A DNA stretch of 64,000 nt from Escallonia rubra (lineage: Eukaryota > Streptophyta > Magnoliopsida > Escalloniales > Escalloniaceae). The stretch's first letter is position 1, and every line of letters starts with the position of its first letter. The notes beneath the pieces were generated by a model. That model saw only the letters and a list, made by a program, of their open reading frames with translations. It searched no databases and was not told the DNA's origin. Positions 21,266 through 34,500 of the stretch are shown here, piece after piece. The stretch spans positions 124,001 to 188,000 of the forward strand of contig JAVXUO010002167.1 of assembly GCA_033065855.1 (NCBI GenBank), in the 5' to 3' direction. The position numbers and the translations under genes were made by a program.

Positions 21266-22516
21266 ATGGTGTTCTCAAGAGACCAGGCAACCTCATCCTC
21301 CCACATCCTTCCCACAGAAACCACCGCTCTTTTAACCAACCACCACCTCCCCACCTCCACCCAGCTCAAGACCTTCGCCAACGTCTTCATCGCCATCGTC
21401 GGCGCCGGCGTCCTCGGCCTCCCTTACGCCTTCCGCCGCACCGGCTGGCTCGCCGGCCTCCTCACTCTCTTCTCCGTCGCCGCCCTCACCTACCACTGCA
21501 TGATGCTCCTAATTCGCACGCGCCGCCGCCTCCAACCTCTCCACCCCAAGCTCTCCTCCTTCGGCGATCTGGGGGCCGCCGTCTGCGGCCCCCTCGGCCG
21601 CTTCGCCGTCGACGCCATGATGGTCCTCTCCCAGGCTGGATTCTGCGTCAGCTACCTCATCTTCGTCGCCACCACCCTGTCGTACGTCTTCCCAAGCCCT
21701 AAAATCCTGGGGCTTTCCCCCAAAAGTCTCTACATTTGGGGCTGTTTCCCTTTCCAGTTGGGGCTAAATTCGATCCCCACGCTGACCCATTTGGCCCCAC
21801 TGAGCATTTTCGCCGATGTGGTCGATATTGGAGCAATGGGTGTGGTGATGGTGGAGGATGTGGTAATTTTTCTCCAGCAGAGGCCGGTCTTGCAAGCATT
21901 TGGGGGTTTTTCTGTATTCTTTTATGGTATTGGGGTAGCGGTTTATGCGTTTGAAGGGATTGGGATGGTTTTGCCGTTGGAATCTGAGATGAAGGAGAGG
22001 AACAAGTTTGGGAAGATTTTGGGTCTGTCTATGGCTTTCATTTCCTTGATGTTCGGAGGATTTGGGGCGCTGGGTTACTTTGCATTTGGTGAGGAGACAA
22101 AGGATATAATTACCACCAATCTGGGGCAGGGTTTGCTGAGCAAATTTGTACAGTTGGGCCTGTGTGTGAACCTGTTCTTCACATTTCCTGTGATGATGAA
22201 CCCGGTTTATGAGGTGGTGGAGAGGAGGTTTTGGGGAGGGAGGTACTGCCTGTGGCTAAGGTGGGTGGTGGTTTTGGTGGTGAGCTTGGTGGCCTTGCTG
22301 GTTCCCAACTTTGCTGATTTCTTGTCACTTGTGGGGAGCAGCGTGTGTGTTGTTTTGGGGTTTGTGTTGCCTGCTTTGTTTCACTTGTTGGTGCACAAGG
22401 ATGAGATGGGTTGGGGATGGTTGGCTTTGGATGGGGCTGTAATTGTTTTGGGTGTGGCTCTTGCAGTGTTTGGGACTTGGTCTTCTTTACTGGAGATCTT
22501 TGGAGCCAAGGCTTGA
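21266..22516 (+). CDS. AVT3: AVT3-type vacuolar amino acid transporter
   Basis: An intronless frame. The ATG at 21266 (AAACCATGG, good context) is chosen over the upstream in-phase ATG at 21173 because family similarity begins here; this gives 416 residues. The sequence is that of the AAAP/SLC36-like family: a short polar N-terminus ending ETTALLT, then KTFANVFIAIVGAGVLGLPY (first membrane segment, with the conserved GAGVLGLP), AALTYHCMMLL, SQAGFCVSYLIF, YAFEGIGMVLPLE and NLFFTFPVMMNPVYEVVERR. About 11 hydrophobic segments are visible. In Arabidopsis AVT3A-C reside in the tonoplast and export neutral amino acids from the vacuole. Base composition is unusual: the first 400 bp use C at almost every third codon position, whereas the rest is T/G-rich. 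The paralog type (A, B or C) cannot be decided. Confidence 0.92.
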   Translation: MVFSRDQATSSSHILPTETTALLTNHHLPTSTQLKTFANVFIAIVGAGVLGLPYAFRRTGWLAGLLTLFSVAALTYHCMMLLIRTRRRLQPLHPKLSSFGDLGAAVCGPLGRFAVDAMMVLSQAGFCVSYLIFVATTLSYVFPSPKILGLSPKSLYIWGCFPFQLGLNSIPTLTHLAPLSIFADVVDIGAMGVVMVEDVVIFLQQRPVLQAFGGFSVFFYGIGVAVYAFEGIGMVLPLESEMKERNKFGKILGLSMAFISLMFGGFGALGYFAFGEETKDIITTNLGQGLLSKFVQLGLCVNLFFTFPVMMNPVYEVVERRFWGGRYCLWLRWVVVLVVSLVALLVPNFADFLSLVGSSVCVVLGFVLPALFHLLVHKDEMGWGWLALDGAVIVLGVALAVFGTWSSLLEIFGAKA

Positions 22517-23721
22517 AATTTCATTGGTTTTCCTTTTTTTGCTGAATTGTAAGATTTTTTTATTAATGTTGTATTAGGGGCGATATACTATACACTAACT
22601 CGAGACCATGTTTTCAAGTGTAAACCAGTACTTAATAGTGTAAGAATCCCTATATTTCCCTTTTTAAGTGGGTAAATTCAGTAGCGGGGGCACGTGCTCA
22701 TCTGCTGCCTCCTTCTCTCTCGTTTAGAGTATAGTGTGAGTAGTGTCCTCTCCCCTAACCAGGTGGTGTGGGTGCTTCACCTTCGTTAACATCTTAGATC
22801 GGGCTAATGCGGTGATGTGTTTCATACACAACTAGCACCCAATCAATCTTTAGCAGGGGCAAGTGATTCCAAAAGCATTGGCCCTCTCATTTAACGACCA
22901 ACAAGGTCCTGGTTCATCCATCATAACTTTATCCCTTCAGAAATGGTGGTAGATGACTAGATGGTGATGTCCAGGAGAGAGAGAATGTGTGGCCGATGGT
23001 TTTTAAGGTGATAATTTTCGATTGTAAGGTTGGGTTTTGGGGGTGGATTGAAATGCTTGAATAAATTTTAAGCATCGATGAAATTAACGATCATGATTTT
23101 ATAAGGAGTTCCATGTGTTTTAATAATGGCGCAATATATGTTGTTATGATAAATGAACACAAAATATGGACATTTTACTGAAAGGATACTCCTAAAATCT
23201 TACGTTTGCTAAAACGTCTAGAAAAATACGACACTTTAACAAATTACACTTAAATTAGGGAATCACAGTAAAAACACATTAAAAGAACGACACCCAAATA
23301 AACTTCATAAATAAAGGGTCTTTATACTATATTTTGTTGAAGCAACTCCAATCTTTATCTCTGTAGTCATCGCAATCTTAATTTGTTCTCTTAATATAAT
23401 TGTCTTGTTAGGTGTTGGCTCTTGTGTATAGTAAATTTGAATAACTTATTACGGAGTATAAGATTGTCTCTTGATTTCTTTGTTCTTTCATACTTGCAAA
23501 CGGATCATGTGTTCGATAAAAGGTGGGACAAAAAAATTAGGAAGTATATTTTGATCAGTAAAATGGAGTTATGTGTAGAAATTGGCTACTCATAAAATTG
23601 TAGGTGATTCACTCACGCCCATTTGACATACACTCGTTTGAGTTGTCTGTTTATTGGGTTTAATACATTGTCACAATACTTAGGCTTATGATTTTTTATT
23701 TTTTTTTACTTTGTCAATTAA
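22517..23721. other. Intergenic DNA
   Basis: 3' UTR of the transporter followed by AT-rich DNA. No gene, structural RNA or repeat with clear ends is recognised. Confidence 0.5.
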
Positions 23722-24078
23722 GTGCCCACCCCGTGTATAATTTCTGACTCCGCCACCGAGTGGGTTTTTCTTTTATTGGAACCTGAATATGCGGAAGCAA
23801 CGGCAGCTTCTGAAATTGTGCTCTTTGGACTAGAAAGTGAATTTTGGCATGCAATCATTGAAGGCGGTGCAGCAAATGTAATCTCAGCACTTCGACAGGA
23901 AGGTGAGAATTTATCAGTAATAGGCAACATGATTGATGAAGTTAAAATAATGTGTTATAACTTTCATAGATGTAAATTTAGTCTTGTACGACGCACATGT
24001 AACAAAGTAGCCCATAGACTAGCACAATACGCTAGAATCCTTGATGATTTGTTACGTATAGACGGAAGAAGTGCCTAA
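23722..24078 (+). pseudogene. RNase H-like (RVT_3) fragment of a non-LTR retroelement
   Basis: The frame from about 23770 reads AEATAASEIVLFGLESEFWH, IIEGGAANVISALRQEGENL, IGNMIDEVKIMCYNFHRCKF and VRRTCNKVAHRLAQYA. This is the C-terminal half of the RNase H-like domain found after many plant non-LTR reverse transcriptases and in free-standing copies. The first catalytic Asp block is missing, the usual IIEGD Asp is replaced by Gly, and the C-terminus is shifted (LLRIDGRSA where the family has a WIEEVP-type end). It is a decayed fragment, not a functional gene. Confidence 0.75.
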
Positions 24079-25527
24079 TTTTGTAAAGTCCGACATCCGA
24101 GACTACGTACCCCGACATCACTGAACCACGCCACACCACAGTGACAGTGCTCTATCTCACTTTAACGACTTCAATGATACTGTATTGACATAATCAAACC
24201 AATTACCTGTTGGCAACACGCTCTTGCTTTTTGAGTTTGAACCATTTTAAATAGCTGGTCAATTCTATGGACCAAGTGCACTAATGAAGATACTTTGCCC
24301 TTTCGGCATCTCCGTATGTCTACCGTTAAGGGCCACTCAGAAAAAGTGCATCAATGGCATGGTGTACAGCTTACGAATGAAGGACTTGTTTGGTGGAGGA
24401 TGAAGCAGCAGGAGGATAGAACCTCTATAATTAGAAAGGAAAATAGAAAGGAATTGGTAAGTTTTTAATAATTTGACCGTATTGAGTGAAGACAATTGAA
24501 AAGCATGTCACAACTCACAATATAGCCGATGTCTTTATATAACCAAACAAAGACCCGCAATTTTGTGGTGCATTTTGCTTGCTAATACCAACGAGCTTCT
24601 CTGTTTTTCCTTTTCCTCTCTCTTGCTGTCAAGAGACATCAAATATAGTATTCTTCCGTTTCACATAATTCGATCAATTTTTTTTTTGCGCACATGTTAA
24701 GAATTTAGGTCATGTATTATGTGTTTCTCATTCTACTCATAAAGAGAGGAGAGGAAGAAAGTGAACTAGGAGAGATAATATTAGTTAGAGGAGTGTTAAA
24801 TGTGGAAGGAGAAATAGAATAAACAAGTGTAAGAAGATAAGTCAGGAGAGCGAAAATGAATTGGTATAGAATTAAATGTAAAGAAAGAATTAGATAGAAT
24901 AAAAAGGTAAATTTATAGAAATACTTACAGAATCTTTTTTAATTTGAAAGTGATTAATTTTTGTAAGACTACCAAAAAAAGAAATATGATCAATTTATGT
25001 GGGATGGAGAGAATATGAAATAGCATACGATACTGAGGGACGAACGGGCAAAAGGGTAGAATAGCACTGTCCAAAAAAAAGGTTCTTCAATATAACTATT
25101 TTGATAGGGGTTTTGAGTTTCATTCAGGCCATCGGCATTCTAAGCTCGGAAGGTTTTCCTTAAATTTGCAAGTGGAAAGGAAAGACGGAGACGTGCACAA
25201 ATTGAGACTGAACTAGGCATTTCAAGGAAAACATATTCAACAACCGAGTAGCAGCTTACAAAAGAATACATGAATTCGTATATAATCTAATCATCTAAGG
25301 TGGGAAAGAAGAAACAAAACATCGGAAAACTCGTTTCAATAGTAAGTTTTCTCCCCAGGAAAGAAAAGGACAAGAAAAAGAATTAAATTTCTAAATTACA
25401 AACGGGGCAATATACACTCACCATGGTCTGATCGCCCATTGTCGCCCACTTTTCATAACTACACCAGCAAACCTCACGAAAGTCTTCAAAAAATAGTGTT
25501 TATGCACTAGACACTAATATACCAAGA
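24079..25527. other. Intergenic DNA and 3' end of the EH gene
   Basis: AT-rich sequence without a recognisable gene. The last 200-300 bp before 25527 are probably the 3' UTR of the minus-strand EH-domain gene. Confidence 0.5.
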
Positions 25528-28500
25528 CTAGAAAGGTCTCCAACTATCAGAATCCCTCCTCGGAGTTTGACTCTCCAGCGACGTCTTAAAAGGATCGCTT
25601 GACCCAAATGGATCTTTATCGTCAAAAGATGGGAAACCATGACCATAATCAGAATCTCTTGTGCTGCGTATGGAATCAAATCTTGCGAAGGAGTCCCTGG
25701 GAGGGAAGAGTCCATATTCAGAATCAGCGGTGCTACGGAAGGAATCAAACCTTGCGAGGGAGGAGTCATGCGGTGGAAAAAACCCGTGATCGTACTCGGA
25801 GTCGTTCGTGCTGCCCATAGAATCAAACCTTGTGAGGGACTCGCGTGGTGGAAAGAGTCCACCATCATGCGTGCTAAATGAATCAAATCTCGAAAAGTTG
25901 TCGAAGGAATGCTCTTCTGACATGGGGGTACTAGGAACAGAATCCGCAAAAGCAAACGGGCTCCTTCTCTGGAACATATTATCTGCAGGCGGGGAACTGC
26001 CACTGAAATTGGGAGTGCTTGGAACAGAATCCGTGAAAGCAAATGGGCTCTTCCTTTGAAACATATTATCTGCAGGTGGGGAGCTGCCACTGAAATTGGG
26101 AGTGCTTGGAACAGAATCAAATGCAAACCGGCTCTTGTTCTGGAACATGTTATCAGAGCGCGTGGACTCCGTTCTTATTGGATTTAGACCCCAGTCATCA
26201 GGACCAAAGAAAGAATTTTCAGCATGCTTCTCACGGTCGTCGTCCTGCAGAAACATTTTCCCGAACAGATAAGCAATACAGCTTTTGCAACTTAGACGCA
26301 AAATGTCAATTGCCCATGCGTGGTGTGACAGAGTCACTCAGGAAAGGCATTTCCTGAGTTGCAAGTGGATGCAACCCCCTAGACAGAAGTAATTTTCACT
26401 CACAGTCCAAGCCCAATAATGCAGAGGAAGAGAGAGAGAGAGAGAGAGAGAGACGACGTTCTTCTATCCATGTTTCACTAAGTTTTAGATTTGTAATGAC
26501 CCCCCTGCAAACCACATTGTTGAAAATGTATGTTTTGAGACGCAAAGGTATTCCTCCAGCAATAATTATAAGAGAAGGAAGGCATACCTCAAAGAGAAAA
26601 ACAAAATGTTGAACCACTATTCCCAAGTCCCAACCAGGTTCCAGTACTACAATACCACATGGTAATAACGAAATTGCCATTTGACTAAAACCAATTCCTA
26701 TATCAGGGAGAAGCAAAGGCAAGCCCAGGTATATCACACGTCAAGAGGATGGTTGAGGTAACAAACAGGTGAGCAAGTGGAAACCTCAAAAACATCAACA
26801 CTTCCTGGACCCCCAACGAGGAGAGCCTCTTACACTGGGCCACCCTTGGAAACCCCAAGATGCTAGTGTATTGAGTTTGTAGGGAAACTTCCACGTGTGG
26901 GAGAACACTATACTTCTATCCTTTGAGCAACAGGTAAAACCCTAACATATTGTGAAACTTCTTAAACTAAAACCTGAAGTTCTACGGTTGAAAATAATCC
27001 GTACAATGAGTCCATGACCGACAGGTACAGAAACACGGCCTGTTTCAACAATCCATACATTCTTGCCCAATTATCTCCACCGTCATGCTGGAATAATAAC
27101 AACATAGTGGATACTATTGACGATGATTTTCTATGTTAAAGATTATTTCAAAAAATTAAACAAAGTTTTGGCTTCAACTCTCAAAAAATCCTCTCGTCCC
27201 AGCTTCACTGTGCTTAGAAAGAGCTCGTATATGAAGTGGGCATCATAATTTTTATCTACTAACGGCGGATCAAATATCACTATCTCAGTAAGACAGCTAT
27301 AACTTTCCAGAGGTTCACAACTAGAACGCAACCTTCTACTTGCATGTGACTTAAGTAGAAATACCATCAACTGAAGCCCTACCCTCTCCCTTGGAATTCC
27401 TTTCTGAAAGCAAGATACTCAAAACTCAGGGTCAACATCTGTAGAACTGACACGATGCATCTGCCATTGCGACCACTAACTAATGCCGTAGTAAATGTAC
27501 GCGTTCACACACAAAAAAGCTTTCACATACCTTGGTAGTAACACGATTGAAGTCCCAATTTGCATCAGAGTCATATTGAGTTTCAAATGTACCCCAGCCA
27601 GGTTCATCAAAACTTCTGTCACCAGAGAGCACAGAATCGGTGCCCCCGTGTTCACTGCACCAGTGAATAATAAACATTCAGAAAGTCTTACTACAGAGCA
27701 GTAGTATGAAGCGATGGCAGTAAACATTTTTCCCAGTGATCTATGAGGTCTGCTCATCAGATATTATTAAAATATCAAAGCAGAAAGACTTCCAAAAAAA
27801 AAGGGCAAAAATTAAACCCCTGCCTGTGGGGTGAACCATCTGCATTAATGTTCTTCTTCGATGGAGAGTCAACGAATATTTTAGATGGGCTTCTAGCTGG
27901 ACTGTCAGGAGGACTTCTTGCTACACGACCTTCACTTTGGCCATTTGCCAATTCATCCTCAGGGGTCTTTTCCCCAGCCCCCTGTATATTCTCTGACTTG
28001 CCATCAGCATTAGAGGATGACACTGCAGATTCACCCTCTTCTCTGGAAGTCGGTTCATTTGGAACCAAAGAGGGCTTCAGCTTGGGAGGGGCTATTACAT
28101 TTTGCACATCAAGAGTGAGCTCTTTGACAAATGTGAATCCTGGAAGTGTCAAAAATCCAACAGAATCAAAACGCTGTTCCCCCAACACATTTACTTTGGA
28201 TCAGTAAAAGTTCATTAGGTAAATTTGATGCTCTCATTTCTCAGTGGGCACCGCTAATGAACAGGTTGTTAGACATTCAAAGCCCATTTCTAGATGTTTC
28301 TAACCTAGAAGATGAATGACAAGATCACCCTACACTGACTAAAGATCTACCTTCATCTTCGAAGCCCAATTCTAGATGTTTCTAACCTAGAAAACGAATG
28401 TCAAGATCATTCTGCATTGACTAGAAAAATACCTTCATCTTCAAACTTATCCCAATCTTCATCCCAATCAGCTGCTCCTTCTTGAATGCCAGGTTGCCAA

Positions 28501-31500
28501 CCTAGAAGAATATGTCACAATCAGATTAGCTTTTAGAAATGCCAGTAAACAAGCTATAACAAACAGCCCTAGTTGGCTATATAAAGATTTATGTTCTTCC
28601 ATAATAGATTCCGCATTGACTTGAAAAGAAAACATCAGCTCTAGTTTAAATGGCTATCAAGAAGAATCAAGACAGAGACAAGACAACCACAGCAGCATGA
28701 AGAAACATCTGATACAAGAGCAAAACCAATTATGTATCTAACTCCAAATGAGGTTTCCAAGCAAGATCTTAGTCAGCAGGTCCTCAAAAAATGAAGGACA
28801 AATATGCTGTTTAAATGTGATTGAGGCGGCAATGGTTCACAGTGAAGTAATAATTTGCAGGCCTGGCAGTAGAGCAGTCCAGACAGCCGAAAACAATTAA
28901 GGGAAAAGGGAAATAATTACACCTAAGATTTGAATTAAGTGGTAAGGAAGTACCAAATGGGAGCTCAACCAGTGAAGTTGGTTTGGCACGTAATCCATAA
29001 AGTTTGCAACGTTCATTTAAGTATTTCACTTGCTCCTCAAGATCCAACTGGATACGATCCACCCGAGCCTATGGATGCAGGAAACTTGGGTTTAGTCCAT
29101 TTTCAGAGAGAGATCTAGGCCATAAAGACGCCCTAAACATACCTGAATACCATCAGTACCGCCATCCTGTTCCAATTTGACAATTGCCTTATATAGATCC
29201 ATCTTTTTCTCCTACAAAATGATTAACTATGATATTTAAATCATATGGCACTACTTGCGGGTAGAGTGCAGAATTCTAGATGGATGTTAAACAATCCTCA
29301 GCATAAACCAATTTCCTGGCACCACTTTCCCAAAGGAGGGCACTGATATACCTGTATGTCACGAAATGTGGCCTCCTCAATAGTTAGTTTAGAGGCAACA
29401 TCTCCCACCTGCTTGTATTTCTCTTCATACTTCTTTGCTAATGTTTCAACCTGATATACAAGTTTGTTCCATCAATCGAAGAACATATGACATAAGTAAC
29501 ATAGATGTAATCCCAAATACCCAAGAAGATACCTCGCGTTTGTCAGTCGACACCCTCTCAGTGATCTCATTTAATCGATTGTCACATCTGCTTTTGTACA
29601 AAATCTGGCAGCAAATGGCAGGCATGTCAAGCAAAGAAGAGTGCATGTACCATTATCTTAATTTATTTGATTTAAGATAACCAAGGACCCCAAAGATTAA
29701 AAAGGTTAAATGCTAAAACTGCAAAGTTCGTATGCCCTATGAATGACCAAAAATATTGAAAGCAAAAAAAATATTATGATGCCTAGATAATTGTCTAAAG
29801 TCACATACATTTCAGCCACCGTAAGCGGGTGATTCATCCTCACTCCTTTATTCTGCATAGCTATCCCTTTGATCTATTCTAGAAGTTCTCTTCAAGACCA
29901 TCTTGAGGAGTGACTAGGCGACTAACAGCTAGGTGCTGAATAAAACAAAATCCAGAGTGGAGAAAACTAGGTGTACTAAGTACGTATCAGATATGCATCA
30001 ATGGCTTTAACTTTGGAGCCACCAGAAGCTCACCATTGGCTAACTTTCTCAGGCTAATGGCTTACCAAATACGCAAGTCTTCAAATCTAGAGGGGCCTTG
30101 CATAATTATAGGACGGGGCCTAATAAGCCAGTATTCAGAAATTTCCATAAAAAACCTACAAGCCATATTTCTTTTTGTGGCTATTGGTTGGACATGCAAC
30201 TCCCTCCAGCTTCCCGAGAAGCAGATGAAAATCTTTGACAATGACCTTTAAAGGACCCATTGATGTCTGGAAAAGAAAGCATTAAGACTTGTAGGAGGCG
30301 CACGTGTGGCCTAAATCCTAATAGAGCTAATACCACAACCGTCCAATTCATATGTGAAGGACAAGGTGGTAGAAATTTTGTCAGATCCCTAAAGTTCATC
30401 TGGAATATGAGGCCAATGATCTATTAGTTATATGTTTCGCACCAACTAGATGGCTTTTGCCAGGGGGACGAATTTATCATGTGTGGTAAAGAAGCTTTTG
30501 TTGTAACTTCTAGAGTCCACTAAAGAGGGATGGCAAAAGGTTAGAGGTAGTGAAATTGAGAGAGAAAACCTCTTTAAACAGAGGCTGGCTTTAAATATGC
30601 TGTGAGGTAAAATACTTCCACTTGCATAATTCGTACAAACTTACAGAAAAAGTAGATACTCACAAGTTCTTGCATCTTGGAGCGGTAGAAGTCAATTTTC
30701 TCCCGAGATTCCGTTATTTCCTTTTCCAGTTCCTCTACCTGCAAAGGGAAAGGAAGACACACGGGGAGAAGAGTTAGAGAGATTTGAATTCTTGGTATAA
30801 CACTTCAATCGAAAAGAAAGCTTAAACAATAGTACTCATAATAGCTTCTGCAAAGTGTGAAGATAGAGTGGTATCATCGTCTTGTTAACCTTTCTAACAC
30901 AAGACTAAGAATGACTTTTCAATTAAAAAGGGGAAAAGTGACTAATCTTGACTTGTCTTCTTGGGAAGATTAAATAATATGGACAAAATCATACAGAGTT
31001 GATTAAGATAACAAATATGTAGATATTATTGATGGTTATCGATGAAATTGTGACTGGTACTTATTGTGAAGAATAAAACACCACAGAGAAGGATATGAGG
31101 AAAAATAATTACATACTCTAGACTCCATTTTTCAAATATCACAAAAATGGTACTAATTGAAGAGAAGAAAAAGCATAACAGAGAAGGATACGGGACAAAC
31201 AAAAAAATAAACTACTCTAAATTCTACAATGATCAGATTCACTCGATAAACGCATTTTCCTCCTCGCACAGTTATCTCTCATGCATAAGGTGTCACTAAG
31301 CAGGGGCAGGCCGGGATCCTACCACCCTAGAGAATTAATTGGCAATAACTCACACGACATAAGGTGTCACTGAGCAGGGGCAGATGGCGATCCTACCACC
31401 CTAGAGAATTAATTGGCAATAACTCACACGACAGGCATGGAGGCAAATCATCAATTTTCCCACCAAAGACTTCAATCCATCTCGCTGTGTCTAATCTTTT

Positions 31501-34500
31501 ACCCCATTTGTAAAAGATTGTCCAGTTCTTTCCTATGTCTCCCGAGTCTATTTCTTTTAATTTGCACGACAACATATGCACATAAATGCACATCCGAGAC
31601 TTAGTACATGGCCACTGTTCCAACCTTACAGCCTGTAGCAAGTTTAGATAGTGTACAAAGAACTTCGTCTCTCAAACCTACAATAAAATGGAGAAGTACC
31701 CAACAGAAAACTAACCTGTGAATGGGCATAAATCAGACTTCGTTCAAATCAAATCTCAACCACATTAACTCTACAGCGAGTTCTATAAGGCATTCTAAAA
31801 AAGTAATTTATTCACATGCCCTGGATCAGTTTTACTTGCACGTCTGATCCGCCCCATCTTTAATTATTGCATGCTTTCGTTTGAATCACCTTTTTGAGGG
31901 AGAACAAAGTGCGTAGCACCATCCCTGGCGGCTATCTACCCATTATTTTTAAAAAGAAGGCCATTACACCAGACTTGGTCACAGGGTGATGGGAGTGGTA
32001 GACTTGATAATTTACTAATCTTTTGGCATATTTGGTAGATCTCCATTATGCGTACTTTCACCAATAAATAGCCCAAGCATTTTGCACAAGACACGTCTTG
32101 ACACAAGCTCATAAAGTAATTATCATACTTTCAACGTCAAATAGCCAAAGCATTTTGCCACGAAACACATTTTTGACACAAGTACATCAAGTAAGACCTT
32201 AGACAGGGTCCTCTGCGGTCTGGCAGTACGTGAAATGGACATGCCTGGATAAACCTTCACAGAGCTCAAACTGGGACGCCTAACCCAAACAAGAAACCTA
32301 GACAGCAGTATATTCACGCAAGAAGCATGCTTGAGCAAAATAGATGATAACGAACTGGCAATATTAGGACTACCTTCTTGTCCGCCTCCGTTGCCTCTTG
32401 AAATTTCGAGTTTAGTGCATTCTGCTCTTCTGTACTAAGTTGGTTCATGAAATGCTTCTCCAGAACAGGAACTCTTGGCCTTTGCTGAGTGGTTGGAACA
32501 GCTTCCTCAGGCTGAGGAATAGGAACTGGCCTTGGTGGCCTCCCTCCAGCAGCAGTAGTGACTGGCCTTGCACCAGCTGTCGACTGTGCTTGTTGCAAAC
32601 CTATTTAGAATTTTAAATGATGATTCACCCACCAAAAAACCGAAGACTTCAAAAGATATTTTAGAAAACATTGGGGCGTATTTTCCAGAATATATACCAG
32701 AGGTAGGCCTCCAAGTCGCATTGCCATGTGGCGCAGCAAGTTGACCAGATGCAGGTGACAGTGTCTCCTCAAACATAATACCACTTGGCAGCACTGGAGG
32801 AAGAGGGCGGCCTTCCCTGTACCGTTCCATAAAATATAGAGCAATACAAAATTCCCGCAAAGAAAGCATGCTGTCATTATCTTGATCAGACAAGTCCCAC
32901 ACCTGCTTTAAGACCTCTGACATGCCAAGAATAATGTAGTGAACAAAATGTCGATCAAGGGACATGTTAACTCTGATACTTGATGATGCCAAGATATCAC
33001 ATAAAGTTTAGCCTAAAAGAAACTTAGGCTTTTGGACAACAATAGACATCCTACTGAACATGCAAAAACTAATCTTTCATGCACCTGAAGGTTCTCTAAC
33101 TTCATTTAAAAAAGTAATTTGATGCTATAATGCCACCCTTGATATCTAGCCAAGAAGATATTCAGGCTTTTGGGCCAAAATATAATCTTTATCGAACATG
33201 GCAGAACCAAATGACACGTGACTTCAACTTGACTTCTTATTCCCTCCTTTGAGAAATAGTAACTTGATGATATAATACCCCATAATTTCTATCCAAAAAG
33301 AAATTCAGGCTTTTGGGCCAGAATTTACTATTGAATTGAATGCCACAATTAATGTTTTGAGACACGTGACTTCATGCTGCGAGGCCACAATTACCCGTAG
33401 TGTCAATTAAGCTCATAAGCAAATTATCCAACTTTCAGTTTTCTTGTCTTTATGCGTCGAAAGATTAACTAACTTCATAGCAAGTAGGAGAATAAGTTTG
33501 CTGCAAATTCCTACATGACCTCTTTTATTCAAAATTAAGATCGTGCTTGTTTGATTGAAACTGTAGTTAGAGTTTCATGGATGAGCCTTCTTCCTTTTTC
33601 TCTCTATTTAATCCCGAACTTATCTGGAGCTACTTCTACTCAACACAAGTTCACGTGGTGTCATCGGGGAAGAAAAATCAAAACTACCTACAATTAAACT
33701 AAAATTAACATAGCATGGAAAAATAGATAAACGGCAAAAGTGTTGTTTCACATTATAAAGTTGGTTTCCCCTTTTTCTCCCAACATTGCCCGACCTCCCT
33801 TTTAATTTAAAATTATTTATTCTTTTTCCAATTCACAGAAATTTGTATAGGCTGGGAACCCTCCCTAGGTGTACAATGAGAAAGCTAGTTCCTCCTCAGT
33901 TATTTATTGTCTCCCCTCTGCAGTTTTTCCATAAGCTCTATCTTCAAAGTCATTTAACATCCATTAAGACTAATGGCTTCTCTCTCCCTCTATCAAACAT
34001 ATCTACATCCCTCCTACTACAAAACCAGCTCATTTTCAACATTCTCCACAACCACGAAAAAAAATGACAATGAGCTCTACTCCACCCCTATTTTCTATTC
34101 TCTTAGAAAATGAGCTTGATTCCACCCACTACTCTGATGACATTAACATAGTTATTACCGACAATCTTGGTTCATGTTGTAACCATGACAAAGCTGACTT
34201 GCTAATACCGTATTAGCAAGTCTGATGGTCCAGTGTGCACCCTCCAAGCTTTGTATGCGACACACCTATCACCATACCAATTTTTCTTGTAATGCAGTTC
34301 AAGCTCCAGACTATGATGTAGTGAAATGCATGTACACAACGTACTGGCGTAATTAGTCCACCTTATAGAGGATATCTCAAACCAACAAAAAATTAATAAT
34401 GACATTTTAAGAAAATAAGAAGCCAACTTTAAAGTCGGGTTTGGGGTGAAAGATGTCTTACCACGTGGCAGCCTCCAACTTAAGAACAGGTTGCTTGCCT

